Notes under the pieces: model-generated
Told to the model about the DNA's origin: nothing
What the model saw: only the letters and a program-made list of their open reading frames with translations
Database searches by the model: none
Assembly: GCA_002914805.1 (NCBI GenBank)
Contig: JXTB01000224.1
Span: 161,296-225,295, forward strand
From: Parasponia andersonii
Taxonomy: Eukaryota; Streptophyta; Magnoliopsida; Rosales; Cannabaceae
Direction of reading: 5' to 3'
Length of the DNA: 64,000 nt
Shown here: positions 1 through 10,964 of the stretch, in pieces
Layout of the letters: each line of letters opens with the position of its first letter
How positions within the stretch are numbered: the stretch's first letter is position 1
Program-made: the position numbers and the translations under genes

Positions 1-70
1 AATTAGTTTTGGGATAAATGATATAAAGCAAATTGTCATTCCTAGAGTAAATCTGAGGACTAGAGTACCT
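1..70 (-). repeat. Diverged partial copy of the TRM6-like exon start
   Basis: Read on the minus strand, this edge segment repeats the beginning of the TRM6-like exon at 1617-1830 (the part around 1780-1820), with a few extra bases inserted. A 25-base core (20-44) recurs at 1925-1949 and, in a slightly altered form, at 1782-1806. It may be the start of another, rearranged copy whose remaining exons would lie left of the window. It is not coding as it stands. Confidence 0.4.
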
Positions 71-956
71 TGACGAAGAAAAATGAAAAAAAAAACAAAA
101 AAAAAAAAACAAGGAAAAACAATAAAACGCCGGGTTCCTTTTTTTTCCCCCAGCATACATCCATGGGAAAAAGTTATGGGCTTAGCACATGGTCATTTAA
201 CGCCACTTCCAGACAGAAAAATGCCCAGGGATTAACGCGACGGAAAGTAATAGTTTGGGAATTCAAGTGCCAAAAAAAAAAAAAAGGTTAAAAACTAAAG
301 TGATACACCGGGAAAATTTTGGAGAGCCGAGGTGATATTTTCCCTCTTTAAAATGGCGTAAAATGTGTGCCATTTACCATCTCAAAGTTGTACGTACAAC
401 ATACCTGCGAGTTATGACACATATATCAATCTTCGATAGTGCACTACTTCGTAAGATCACATCAAAATAAGGCCCGTTTGAAAATTCGTTGCAGTAGTAA
501 AACCAAGATAATTATGTAGAGTCGAGTCAAAGTTCTCCCATGAACGACAATAAAACATTTAAACGACAGCATTCAAACTTCGCCAACGCCAAAGGCATTT
601 ATTCGAAAAAGAATATAGAGAGCAAAGATTAAGTAAAAGAAGCACAAAAAAAAAAAAAACGACGAAAGTTACAATTTCGAGAGTATATGAGGCCCATATA
701 CGCAATCTTAATGTCCCAGCAAACTATAAATTAATTTGCCTTTTAAAAAAAACAAGTTACATATGTTACACAGAAGTGGTGAGTGACTGCAACTCCCACA
801 GAAAAGGGGGGAAAAATGTGGCAGAAGTTGCAAAATTTACTAAATAATTAACTAGTGAAAATGAAAGTTACTGAAACAAAATCGTCCTGCGTTTATTTTG
901 CTCACAAACAAACGGCATGAACAAAACTGATAAGACTGAGCACTAGGGTATAGGAA
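71..956. other. No gene seen; A-rich noncoding DNA
   Basis: This stretch holds several A tracts and no reading frame with recognisable similarity. It lies downstream of the TRM6-like stop codon and may include the 3' untranslated region of that fragment. I see no RNA gene or mobile element in it. Confidence 0.5.
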
Positions 957-1830
957 CTACGTGCAGCATATCTTAGTGCCGCTGAGAATATACCCACCAA
1001 ATGCACTCATCTGCATGCAAGGATGGGTTCTTGATGGAAGGACCTGCATCAATTTTAGGGAAAAAAATAATCAGAATATTTAAGAAGCTATAGTCATCTC
1101 ACAGATAAAAAGAAAGATACACATTAATGCATAATAATAATAATAACAATATAAATAACCACCTGATATTCTCGTAACCAAGGTTCCGAAATTTACAAGC
1201 CAATTGCCATTTTCCCAAGCTGTAGATTATGCATGCAGGTTGCAAGAGGCTGCATTTGGCCGAAATTCCAAACTATTTCTAATTAGAAAACTTAAAGATT
1301 TGGAATGGGACTAAATTTGAAACTTAAGGAAGATAAGTCACAAAATGATGAAACAGTATAACAATAAAACATTGGCTTTCAATGGTAATGTGAAGCTAAT
1401 GACCTGAAGGAACTGGTGATAAATTGCAAAAGGCACTGAATTCGACAGGAGCGGTAAGAGCTCCTTAACTAAACTCCAGGTATCCTGATCTGGTGCGGCA
1501 ACTATTAAACTGTACAAAGATTTCAATTTATTAGCAACCAATGGCGATTCATTTAACATATAATATCCAGTTTTTTTTTTTTTTTTTGGGACATTATAAT
1601 ATCCAGTTTTAGTTACCTAGAAAAACCATTATCTTTCCACAATTTAATCACTTCTTCTGGTGCTTTCTCTCCAGCTTTTACAGATTTCGAACTTCTGGTT
1701 CCATGAGAGATGTTATCCTCAAGGAGATTAGATATCTCATTTTCATATGCAGCACAGATTTCCTCAGTGGTCACTGATGAAGATATAAAGCAAATTTGTC
1801 CGGGGACTAGAGTACCTTCATTCTCTTGGA
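957..1830 (-). pseudogene. TRM6-like tRNA m1A58 methyltransferase subunit, 3' exons only, with in-frame stop
   Basis: Four exons can be joined in phase on the minus strand: about 1830-1617, 1509-1404, 1249-1163 and 1043-957, each with GT-AG borders. The translations match the C-terminal half of TRM6 (GCD10), the non-catalytic partner of TRM61 that methylates adenosine 58 of tRNA in the nucleus. Marks are LIVAAPDQDTW, ELLPLL, PWLREYQVLPSRTHP and a Gly/Ser-rich end (GGYILSGTK). The third exon carries a TAA at 1195-1193, where family comparison suggests glutamine, so one C-to-T change would explain it. The N-terminal half and the upstream exons are absent between here and 3100. The fragment keeps its introns, so it arose from a genomic duplication or truncation and not by retroposition. 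It is probably a pseudogene; a functional copy may lie elsewhere. The family call rests on recalled motifs and was not searched. Confidence 0.68.
1559..1610. repeat. T-tract insertion flanked by a 16-bp direct duplication
   Basis: The same 16 bases occur at 1559-1574 and 1595-1610, separated by a run of T and a few other bases. The layout resembles a tiny insertion with a target-site duplication. It lies in the intron between the first two TRM6-like exons and does not touch their splice sites. Confidence 0.5.
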
Positions 1831-3116
1831 ATAGTCCATTGCGACATTAAGGGCCGGAACATCTTGGTGAGGGTCCGAAGATAGCCGATTTCGGGTGCGC
1901 TAGACTGGGTAATTCGGCCGAACCGATATAAAGCAAATTGTCATTCCTACATTAGTCTATATTGTTGTGCGCAGTTGATGAATTGGGATAAATGTACATT
2001 TAACAAATATTAAGTTACTGTTGAGATTGCAAAATAATGTGAGGCCAAAGTTCCTTTTTCCTTTTTTTTTTTTCCAACCTAAAAAGAAGGCAAAACAAAC
2101 CGTCCAAGCCTAAACAAGAACCTTAAAAGGAAAATTCCGTTGAAAAAAAAAAAAAAAAATAAAAAATTTGGTTGAAAAAAAAAAAAAAAATAAGATATGA
2201 TAGGATTGAATATGATATGATAAGATGATTATAGTCTCTTATCTCATATTTGGTGTGCTACTTTTTGTTAGGATAGAGTTACCACGTGTGTTTTATAATT
2301 TTAACTAACAAACAAATTTTGAGGTTTAATTGATTAGAAAAATACCATTTTTAAAATTGATTTGGAAAAATCACAATTTATAAACTCAATTTTATAGACA
2401 TATCGTTGTTAATCACTTACTTACAAAAATACTACTTTTAAAAAAATATTTTGAAAAACACCATTTCAGGATTTACCACTTTTAAAAGTTAATTTCGAAA
2501 ATGCTACTTTTAAAGTAATTTCGAAAAGTACCACTTTTTACTATTTCAAAACATTCTATTATTTTTAATTAAATTCTTAATCCCTTTCAATCCTAAATTC
2601 TCAAAGACCGTAAAACTATCCCCTTCAAAAATTATTACTTTTAGAATAGATTATTTTAATCTAATATAATCACTCTCGTATGCATACACCAAATAAAGAG
2701 CTAATTTAATTCAGTCTAATCTCATTTTTATCCTCGTAGCCTAAAATACTTCCAAAAGAAGAAGAAGAAGGATAATCCCTTGATAAAAAATGTATAACTA
2801 CTGAAAGAAAAAAAAAATTAAAAAAAAAAAAAAAATAAGACAAAGGTAAGAATACGATGTGTACTTGACACCATTAGCAAATAATTAAATTAATGCATCA
2901 ACGTATAATTTTTTTTTTTCGTTTCCTTTGTTGGGTATACGTAAGATGTCACAGACTCATAGTTTACCTAAGCTAATTTCAATCAACATTGACTGATCAT
3001 GCTCAAATATATAGCTTATATATAAAAAGAAGGAAACTAAAAATTATATATATGCAATTGTAAAAGGATCAATCAAGCTATCATTTGTGTCAACAACAAT
3101 GGAATTATTGTAGTAC
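1831..3116. other. Gene-free AT-rich DNA with a degenerate minisatellite
   Basis: No coding segment is recognisable. From about 2336 to 2545 a unit of roughly 25-30 bases built on a 'TACCACTTTTAAA' core recurs several times with mutations. Long A tracts lie near 2145, 2180 and 2820. The part close to 3116 may be the 3' flank of the STIG1-like gene. Confidence 0.45.
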
Positions 3117-3572
3117 TTAGGCATAATCACACATCCCATAAGCGCAGAACTGCCCCTTCTTGCACTTGTTATTTCACCTACCACAATGCCTTCTGTCAAA
3201 CGACGAGTTCACACATTTCCCTTTGCAGCAAATCTCAGTGTACTTGCACTTGTAGCCGCACTTGTAGCCGCACATTCCGCAGTTCAACCGATCCGTCTTC
3301 ACATTCACGCACTTCTTCTTGCAGCAATCTAGCCCTATGCTCCTCTTCAAACGGCACACTCTTGGAAACTTTTCACACGTCAAACTCTGCTGCGCTAGGA
3401 ATCGGCTCATTCCGCCTAGCGAAGTTTCGGACATCATCGTCGAATCGAACAGATCATGATCATCTTTTGCATCGTATGAGATTGTAGTTTTATCATGATC
3501 ATGATCCGGATATGTAGCTCCAACATTACTAATGGCTAGTGTAAAGAAGAGCACTAATACTAAAAGCTTCAT
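3117..3572 (-). pseudogene. STIG1-like cysteine-rich secreted protein, interrupted by TGA
   Basis: This is a single-exon gene of the stigma-specific STIG1 family, small apoplastic proteins linked to pistil exudate and reproductive signalling. The ATG at 3572 opens a clear signal peptide (MKLLVLVLFFTLAISNVGA). A variable acidic stretch follows, then the Cys-rich domain with paired motifs such as LDCCKKKCVN, CGMCGYKCGYKC and EICCKGKCVN. The frame stops at TGA (3176-3174) after FDRRHCGR, where the family normally has a Cys in a Gly-Cys pair. The same frame then continues 18 codons through NNKCKKGQFCAYGMCDYA to a TAA at 3119-3117, which is the expected family C-terminus. A single substitution therefore removes the last conserved cysteines. 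An adjacent Gly-to-Arg change is also likely. The product would be about 132 residues and lack part of its disulfide core. It is a very recent pseudogene, a sequencing error or a truncated allele. Confidence 0.85.
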
Positions 3573-3593
3573 TTTGGTTATCTTACTTGGCAA

Positions 3594-4867
3594 TATTAAT
3601 TTTAGCTAGAGAGAAATTAGAGTGTGAATGTGAGCACGGAAATGGCATATGAGGGGTTTTTTTTTATAGTTTATAAGTAGGGAGCAGGGAGAGTTTACAA
3701 TGGGAAAATGAATGTGCAAGTTAAGGCTCTTGCTTTTTCTGCGTGGTCTAATTAAGACTGCTTAGATATAACTTGTTACCTTTTCAGAAGAAATCAATTG
3801 ATTGGATACAAAGAAAAGTACTCGTCGCACTTCCAGGGTCAGTATTTGCTACATATAATAACTATTTATTCCCCAAGATTGTAGCAACCAAATTAATGCG
3901 ACCGAAACTTTGGTTACTAATTACTAGCAGCTTCCATTGCATGAAAGCCGTACATTTATAAATATATATTGTCTTTCATCAATGTCAAGATATCTAAGTT
4001 TTAATAATGACTTTTACTTCTTCAATTCCTAGCTAGCATTACTCTGTTTTACTCTTGTAAAATTGATAGTTGAGTTGTTTAAGTAAAACTACTCTGTAAA
4101 AACCCTTAAATATGCCTAAAAGTAAACTTTTGCAGACAGCGGAACAAAATTGAGCCTAATATGTTCTAATTAGGCTACCAGTTTGGTCAGGTGAACAGGC
4201 TAGCTAGGCTAGAGAAGCTTCACTTTTAAACATCCCCTTTTGAAGGTCTTAGAAATGTACCGTAAATTAGTTTATTATTCACTTTCAAATTGATAGTTGC
4301 CTAAGAACTAGAATAGTGAGAACAAAGGAAAAGCATGTGCAATAATTTATACAGGACGGTAATACGGGAAAGTAGAAAAGAAAAAAGATAAAGAGGGGAA
4401 TAAAATCTAATTATTCAACATCTCTTAATACAAGACAGAAATGATTCGCCAATTTGGTCAGGAAAGCACATATTCTCAACTGCTAATTAGTACTTAAAGA
4501 ATTCAGGTCATCATGACATCAATGCGCCAAAAATTCTACGTTGGATCATAATGATCCTAAGTATATTGTATGTATTAATTAATGCTCTATTTAATTTGTT
4601 TTCATGATTTTGTCTACAAAACAATTTTGTTGTTTGGGGGATTTTAGTCCCCTACTAGTAGCCGTATTCCTTATTTTCTTTCTGATTTTGATTACTAATT
4701 GGAACCTTCTTATTTTGTTGCCATTAATCAATACTAGTCCAACAGATTACCCAGTTGAAACTTTAACCATTTTCATTACCAAACAAAATTCTTTTGTCAG
4801 AATTCGGATAAATTGATCACCTTAATTGTATTATTTCTTCCCCCAAAAGCAGGTGATTAGAGAAGAC
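3594..4867. other. Divergent intergenic region between STIG1-like and cytochrome b561 genes
   Basis: The two flanking genes point away from each other, so this 1.3-kb region should hold both promoters. A TATA-like ATAGTTTATAAG lies near 3665-3680 upstream of the STIG1-like start. Short open frames here have no recognisable content. I see no mobile element. Confidence 0.4.
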
Positions 4868-5937
4868 ATGACTAGTTATAATTCTTGCCTCATAGTCTTC
4901 ATGATCTACCTACGTTCTATTACTGCTCAACACTCTTCTTTGATCACAATTGGGGATGAGATTCACGTTTGGAAAGCTTCAAAGTCCATTAATATCAATA
5001 TGGAAGACATGGAAACAAAATTGCTTGCTTATTCTTCTGCAAATGATCATCATGATCAGACAAAAGAAGATACAGAAGTGACAACAAATCTCCGGTCATG
5101 GAGAGGTCAACGCAACCGGCATCATCGTCCTCTAAGAACTGTAAGATTTACTGACCAAATCCTATGTCCCCCCTTCCCTAAGTTCCTAGGAATATTTGAA
5201 CATATAACTTAGGTTGTCTTAGCTAAGTACCCTTTTTTTATGGGTGGGGTTTCACAATACTTTAAGGCTCATAACAATGCGTTACTACACAGGCTTATGG
5301 GATCCTAAACATTATAGGATGGGGAACTCTACTGCCTGTTGGGGCAATAATAGCAAGGTACTTTAGCAAATTTCCCATTTTGTGGAATGAATGGTATTCA
5401 TTTCACATATTGTGTCAAAGCACCGGATATGTTTTGGGCACAACGGGATGGCTCATAAGAATTTTGGTAGGAAATTCTTCCAAGCAACATACTGAGCATA
5501 AATCACATCGAATTCTTGGTATCATTATTTTTACACTCACAACTATACAGGTGATTATTTTGTCACTATTAATATTTTATCTTATCCTATAATTGCTTTG
5601 CAAGCTTTCTCTAATTTATTACTCTTACATGTTGATTAATTATTTCCTATAGATGCTTGCCATACTTTGGCAGCCAAAGAAAGAAGAGGAACGTTGCCGA
5701 AAAAGCTGGGAGATATACCATCACCTTCTTGGCTATGTGTTAATAGCTCTAATTATAGCAGACACATTTGAAGGGACCAATCATCAACATCAAGCTACGA
5801 AATGGAAATGGACATATGTGGGAATCCTAGTAGTTTTGGCTCTTACTGCTCTATCATTGGAAATTTTCAGATGGGTTAAGTCTAAAAAAATTCACCGGAC
5901 AGTTGAATTGAATAGCGAAATGTACACTTCTCCATGA
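4868..5937 (+). CDS. Cytochrome b561-domain membrane protein lacking one haem-ligand histidine
   Basis: Three exons, 4868-5140, 5293-5550 and 5653-5937, join in phase to 271 residues. The family shuttles electrons from ascorbate across plant membranes through two haems held by four helices. Residues 1-22 look like a signal peptide. The next 70 or so residues show no complete DOMON domain. The b561 core begins in exon 2 (AYGILNIIGWGTLLPVGAI). Expected ligands are present at His129 (WYSFHILCQ), His163 (HKSHRILGI) and His200 or His201 (EIYHHLLGY). The first ligand, normally in a Thr/Val/Ala-His-Gly motif just before the first helix, is Tyr93 here (codon TAT, one step from CAT). The tail is a short cytosolic segment. 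The ATG at 4868 was chosen because it directly precedes the signal peptide; an in-frame start at 4826 is possible. The gene may be intact but haem-deficient, or newly decaying. Confidence 0.83.
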
Positions 5938-6862
5938 ATTAGACTACTTGTACACCATCCATTCCTATATTCAATTTTCCAACTATTGACTTTCTTTTAT
6001 TTATTTCTTCTTATTATTATTATTATTTTTTTTTTTAAATTTCGAATTTCTCAATGTGGCAAAGCCATATTATAGATGAAACAACTGAAAAACAAACAGG
6101 AAAGAATAGAAAACTCGACCAGATTGAGCTATATTATGGTAATTGAACAAACTTGGATATGAACTTGACAAGGAGTAATTTGGGCTACAATGACTTTTCC
6201 AAGACTATTTCTCAAAATGACTTTTTTAAGTGACGATTAGTGATGGGTAATCACCACATATATGTGTAGTGAACTATAATAACTGCTTGTTACTAGTACT
6301 GTGAGTCATTCTATGAAATTTAGAAAAGTCATTTCACCGTAAAACTCTACGTAAGGTCCTTTTCGGATTACTTTTAGAGGAATGCTTTCAGCTCTTATAA
6401 GGGTTTGAAAAAAATATATATAGACAATAGAGGCGTTTTGTAAATTTGTAGCTAAAATTTATTACCGCTACTTTAAGCTGACACACGATATAATAATTAC
6501 TTCTACAAAACTGAGTTTACTTACATAATACAAATTTTCTATAATATCATTCTAATATAATATAATATATTTATTTTTTTTCAAACACTTTGCTTTTAAA
6601 TGTGCACAACATTCTGTAAATTTAATCTACCCTAGACTTCTTTTATCACAGGGTATCATACCTATTTTTGCTGAGCACAACTACAACACACCACTAATAC
6701 CAAAGTCACCCTAGTCAGGTCCATTTCCCTTTTTCCCAGCTTAAGGCTTAGGCCCAATTAAACGTTACTGGACTAGTATAGACCCAAAGTCGAGTTGGAC
6801 TTAGCCCAGCTTGGCTGTAGGAGCTAACGTCGTCGTCGTTTATGGCACACTTTTAATGTTTG
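5938..6862. other. Intergenic region; promoter side of the PLP homeostasis gene
   Basis: There is no coding content. The left half contains a possible foldback element (described separately). The right half, from about 6650, is less AT-rich and runs into the transcribed start of the next gene. Confidence 0.4.
6172..6350. mobile_element. Possible degenerate MITE related to the element at 45761
   Basis: The left end (6172-6198) closely resembles the terminal repeat of the well-preserved MITE at 45761-45994, sharing the ATGACTTTT block and the preceding TAATTTGGG. A partly complementary segment (about 6324-6350) faces it. The inverted repeat is eroded and no target duplication is clear, so this is a low-confidence relic. 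Confidence 0.35.
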
Positions 6863-7042
6863 ATGATGCAATGGTCGTTACTTGGCGAACCACTTGTCGC
6901 TCTCAGAATCGCTCGCTCTCTCCATCGGAACCCAAAAACTCACCGTATTCCCAATTCCGTCGCTGTTTTACCGAACAATCTGGAGGAGCCACGGAAGAGA
7001 GAGAACGAAGAGGAAGAGATCCAGTCTGAGTCTGACCCTGAC

Positions 7043-9552
7043 ATGGCCACTTCCGCTGCCATGGATGGCGTCGCAGCCGGGGCGCTCCGGTCGGTCCTCC
7101 ACCGGGTCCAGCAGGCCGCCGACCGGGCCGGCAGTGGGTCCCACCCGATCCGAGTGGTGGCGGTGAGCAAGACCAAGCCGGTCTCCCTCCTCCGCCAGGT
7201 TTACGACGCCGGCCATCGCTGCTTCGGGGAGAATTACGTCCAAGAAATCGTCGAGAAAGCTCCTCAGGTCTGTAATATCTGATCAAGCTTATTTAATCTT
7301 AATAAAGATTTCGATTAAGCATTAAAATTTAGGTTTTTTTTTTTAAAAAAAAAAAAATTGCAGCTTCCGGAAGATATAGAGTGGCACTTTATTGGGAATT
7401 TGCAGAGCAATAAGGTCAAATCGCTGCTAAGTAAGATTACGTCTTTGGATTTAATTTACAAGATTTGAATCAGAAAAAATCAAAAGTTTGATTTGATACT
7501 GATTTTGTTCTAATTCAATGTTATGCAGCTGGAGTACCAAACCTTGCGATGGTGGAGAGTGTGGATGATGAGAAGGTAAAGACTTATTCTGGTTTCAGTC
7601 CTAAACTTTCTTGCTGTAAAACCAAGTATGTTGTGATATATCTTGTAGTTAGGAATGCACAAACGACAATCAATATGGCTTTGATTGCTCGAATGGTTGG
7701 ACGACTATGCCGATTGTATTTCAGACGCTGTAATGGGCAATATGTCCAACATTCAAATAAAATCCAATCTTTTACTTCGAAAAGAAAAGTCTCAAATGGA
7801 AACTTTTCTTGCCTGTGGAAAATAATGGCTTTGTTGTCTGTCATTTTTAACTTTGGCATAATCTTGTCATTTTAATGGAAATGCTGTATTCGAAATTTTT
7901 CACCAAAAGTTTGTTGTGATGATAGCCTATGAGTACTCCTATTTGTATGGTGGCAATTCCCTTTATTTGTCCCCTCGAAAAACAGATATGGATGGGGTGT
8001 GAATTGCTATTTAGATTCTATTAGACAATAGAAAAAGTCATCTATTACTTCATATCTGGATAGAATTTATCTAATCACAAGATGAGTTTCTGTCTGCACA
8101 CGAGTGCATCTTGTACGCATGCTTAAATGAGAGCACCTTCAATTTTTATGTTTCCTTCGGATTTATTAATTGCACCCTTGTATGTGATGCAGATTGCAAA
8201 TCAACTTGATCGTTTTGTTGCAAGTATTGGGAGAAAGCCTCTAAAGGTTCTGGTCCAGGTTAATACCAGCGGAGAAGTTTGTGAGTTCACTTGATCATGT
8301 ATTCTGGAATCTGGATGTGTGGCAGTGTAGTCATTTCCAGAATTTCGGAAAGTAGAAAATAAAATAAGTAGTTAATTACAAAGTCAGTGTCAAGTAGATT
8401 CCCATCTCTCTTGTTTACGTATGCTGCTCTGTTTCATATTTTTGTAATGGCTTGATGTCATTTTCATGAGTTATTAATTTTGTGAGAGAGTTTTTGATAT
8501 TCCTTGTCAAAAGTACACGGTTGTTTTCATCCATCCACTCTTCTTAAACCCAGTTTTAGCATTGAATCAGCGTGTTAGAGATATGGCAAAGCACCAGAAT
8601 CGTACAAATGATAATTCCAGTGACCCTTTCCCAGATATGATTAGGGATGCATCTAAGGGGCAGGGTTTTGTTTTGTTATTGGCATTATGAACTGTTGATA
8701 ATTCCAGTGACCCTTTCCCAGATATGATTAGAGATGCATCTAAGGAGCCGGGTTTTTTTTTTTTTTTTGGTTATTGGCATTATGAACTGTAGATTTTTTG
8801 TCTTTTACAAATGATCAAGGACTACTTTTTATAGTCCATAGCCTTCTTAATATGTTGACTACATAACGTTGGGTACTGGTCAAGTATTATCTGACAATGT
8901 TGTGGTCAAGTATTAGTTTAAGGTCATCTGTTTTCTGCTAAACTACTGCAGCAAAATCTGGTGTTGAGCCCTCTGGATGTGTGGAGCTCGCAAAGCACGT
9001 AAGTTTGAGATGTCCAAATCTTGAGTTTTCTGGCCTAATGACAATTGGTATGCTGGACTATACGTCAACCCCAGAAAATTTCAAGGTAATATTCTCACGA
9101 ATGACTTGTAATTTCATGACTATACTCCCTGAAATTTTCAGTTCTGGTTCTTGAACTTTATTTAAGTCAAATTTCATCTTGTCAGACATTAGCAAACTGC
9201 AGAAGTGAGGTTTGCAAGGCACTCGGAATAACTGAAGAGCAGTGTGAACTATCAATAGGCATGTCTGGAGACTTTGAGCTAGCTGTAAGGATTAATCTAT
9301 TGCTGCTAATGGCATTTAGTATATTCTCAACCATCAGGGTTACATTTTTAGTCACTTTACTTTCTTAGTCCTTTGCTTGGTAACGTCTAAAAACAAAAAA
9401 CGAGAGCCTTCCCAGGCAATGTCTTATTCTTTTTTTTGTTGGACTCACTGACTGAAGATTTGATGGTTTTGCAGATTGAAATGGGCAGCACAAACGTGAG
9501 AATCGGTTCTATAATATTTGGGCCAAGGGAATATCCGAAGGAACAATCCTAG
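7043..9552 (+). CDS. Pyridoxal phosphate homeostasis protein (PROSC/YggS family)
   Basis: Seven exons join in phase: 7043-7267, 7364-7430, 7529-7575, 8193-8280, 8952-9085, 9186-9284 and 9475-9552, giving 245 residues, the usual family length. The protein is a single-domain TIM-barrel that binds PLP without known catalysis and buffers the cofactor for PLP enzymes. The PLP lysine is Lys43 in VVAVSKTKP. Other family marks are [59 protein letters not shown] and the terminal IFGPREY. An in-frame ATG at 6863 would add about 60 residues of weak transit-peptide character. I prefer 7043 because plant relatives begin with a similar short Ala-rich leader. Exon 1 is GC-rich, unlike its surroundings. Intron 4 (8281-8951) holds an 87-bp tandem duplication. 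The gene looks functional. Confidence 0.93.
8610..8790. repeat. Imperfect tandem duplication in intron 4
   Basis: About 87 bases (8610-8696) are repeated directly at 8697-8790. The differences are a few substitutions and a longer T tract in the second copy. Both copies lie inside the fourth intron of the PLP homeostasis gene and leave its splice sites untouched. Confidence 0.85.
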
Positions 9553-10959
9553 TAGCTGTTCGACGTATGTGCTTTGTAATTTTATAATAATCTATTTTTG
9601 ACAGGGTGCAATTCAAAGTTTATTTGATATGATGGTCAAATTGTTGAGTTCATCTGGTAATGGTTTCTATTGTGACCTCGACGGATGAAACCGGCTTGAA
9701 TAAATGTTCTTAAGCGTGGGTCAAATATATTTAGCCTTGGGCGACTGACTTGTGTTATTTTATTATTCTTTTCTTTTTTAAGGAAAATACTTTCATTAAT
9801 AATTAATAATAAAAGTATAGTACAATCCTCGTAAAGGATTTTTTATTACAAAGCAGACAATTATAAAAACTGATAAAAGCCCTTGGAAAAAAATTGCAAA
9901 CTAGGATTTTGACGAAATCGTCATGTGAGAAGGGGATTTATGCATATTATTGCTAGTGTCTGTTTCGATAGAGTTATATGTCTCAGTAATTAGCTTGGTG
10001 TGACCTTCCTTTCAGCATTCATTGTAGGCGTCTCTTGTTTTTCATCAAAAATCATACGATGACAAATATTATTTTACACACGATCCAAATTTGAATAAAA
10101 CTGCTAAGAAATCATCATAAATCTAGACTTAGGTGAACTAAAACAATAAAAACATAAACAAACACTATAAACCACATCAAAACTACCCTAAATCTAGAAC
10201 TAGGAGGAAAATTACCTCCCCACGTAAGAGAATTATCTAACAATACTATTAAAGATAGGAAAGAAAACTATTAAAAAAAAAAAATCCATACACAGAAGAG
10301 AGGGAAGACCTCCCTCCCTAGTAGGGGAGGTAGCTGTTAACGGAGAAGAGTTATTACTGACAGAGGAAGATTGCTGGGGGAGAGAACCCCGATTCTAGAG
10401 ATAAGCTTCTCTCTCTAACTTTCCCCTAGAATTGGTTTTGACTTGTGTAACTTTATTATTCATGTCAATTTAGTCGGTATTTTTTTTTAGCTTTTACCTA
10501 TAAAATTGTCATGAAGATATTTTTTTGTTCTTCAAAATCATAAGAATATGTAATTTTTTTAAGGAAAAAAAGATTGTTTTTTATTAACAAATTGAGAGCT
10601 ACCATATTATATGACATATAAATACGTAGAATAAAGGAGATTAAAAAGAAAAAACTACAATAATAAAAAAAATTATAATTTAGAAATAGGAAACATACTT
10701 GGACATAGTGGGGCTTAATATTTTTGAAAAAAATATATTTATAATATATATATAAAGAGGAAGAAAAAAAAGTGTGACCAAAATTTTATATTTATCTTTT
10801 GAGAAAAAAAAAATAGATGGAAAGAGAACGAAAAAGTGAGGCAAAAATAACATAATACAGGTTATTATACACAAAAAAAAATGAAAGAAAAGAACTTGAA
10901 ATTTAGAAAGAAATTCAAAATTGGATAAATATAATAAAACTTGATTTAGTACTAGCTTA
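9553..10959. other. Intergenic DNA with no recognised gene
   Basis: This follows the PLP homeostasis gene and probably starts with its 3' untranslated region. The rest is AT-rich with A and T tracts. A short GC-rich inverted repeat (about 10307-10331) is the only visible structure. I find no coding similarity. Confidence 0.45.
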
Positions 10960-10964
10960 GGCCC

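Noticed and set aside
4604..4816. Hydrophobic 70-codon frame upstream of the cytochrome b561 gene
   Set aside because: It has no family similarity and is separated by a stop from the first exon; hydrophobic frames are common in T-rich DNA.
6863..7042. N-terminal extension of the PLP homeostasis protein
   Set aside because: It is open and in frame, but its sequence is not convincingly a transit peptide and it makes the protein longer than the family. It was kept only as an alternative start.
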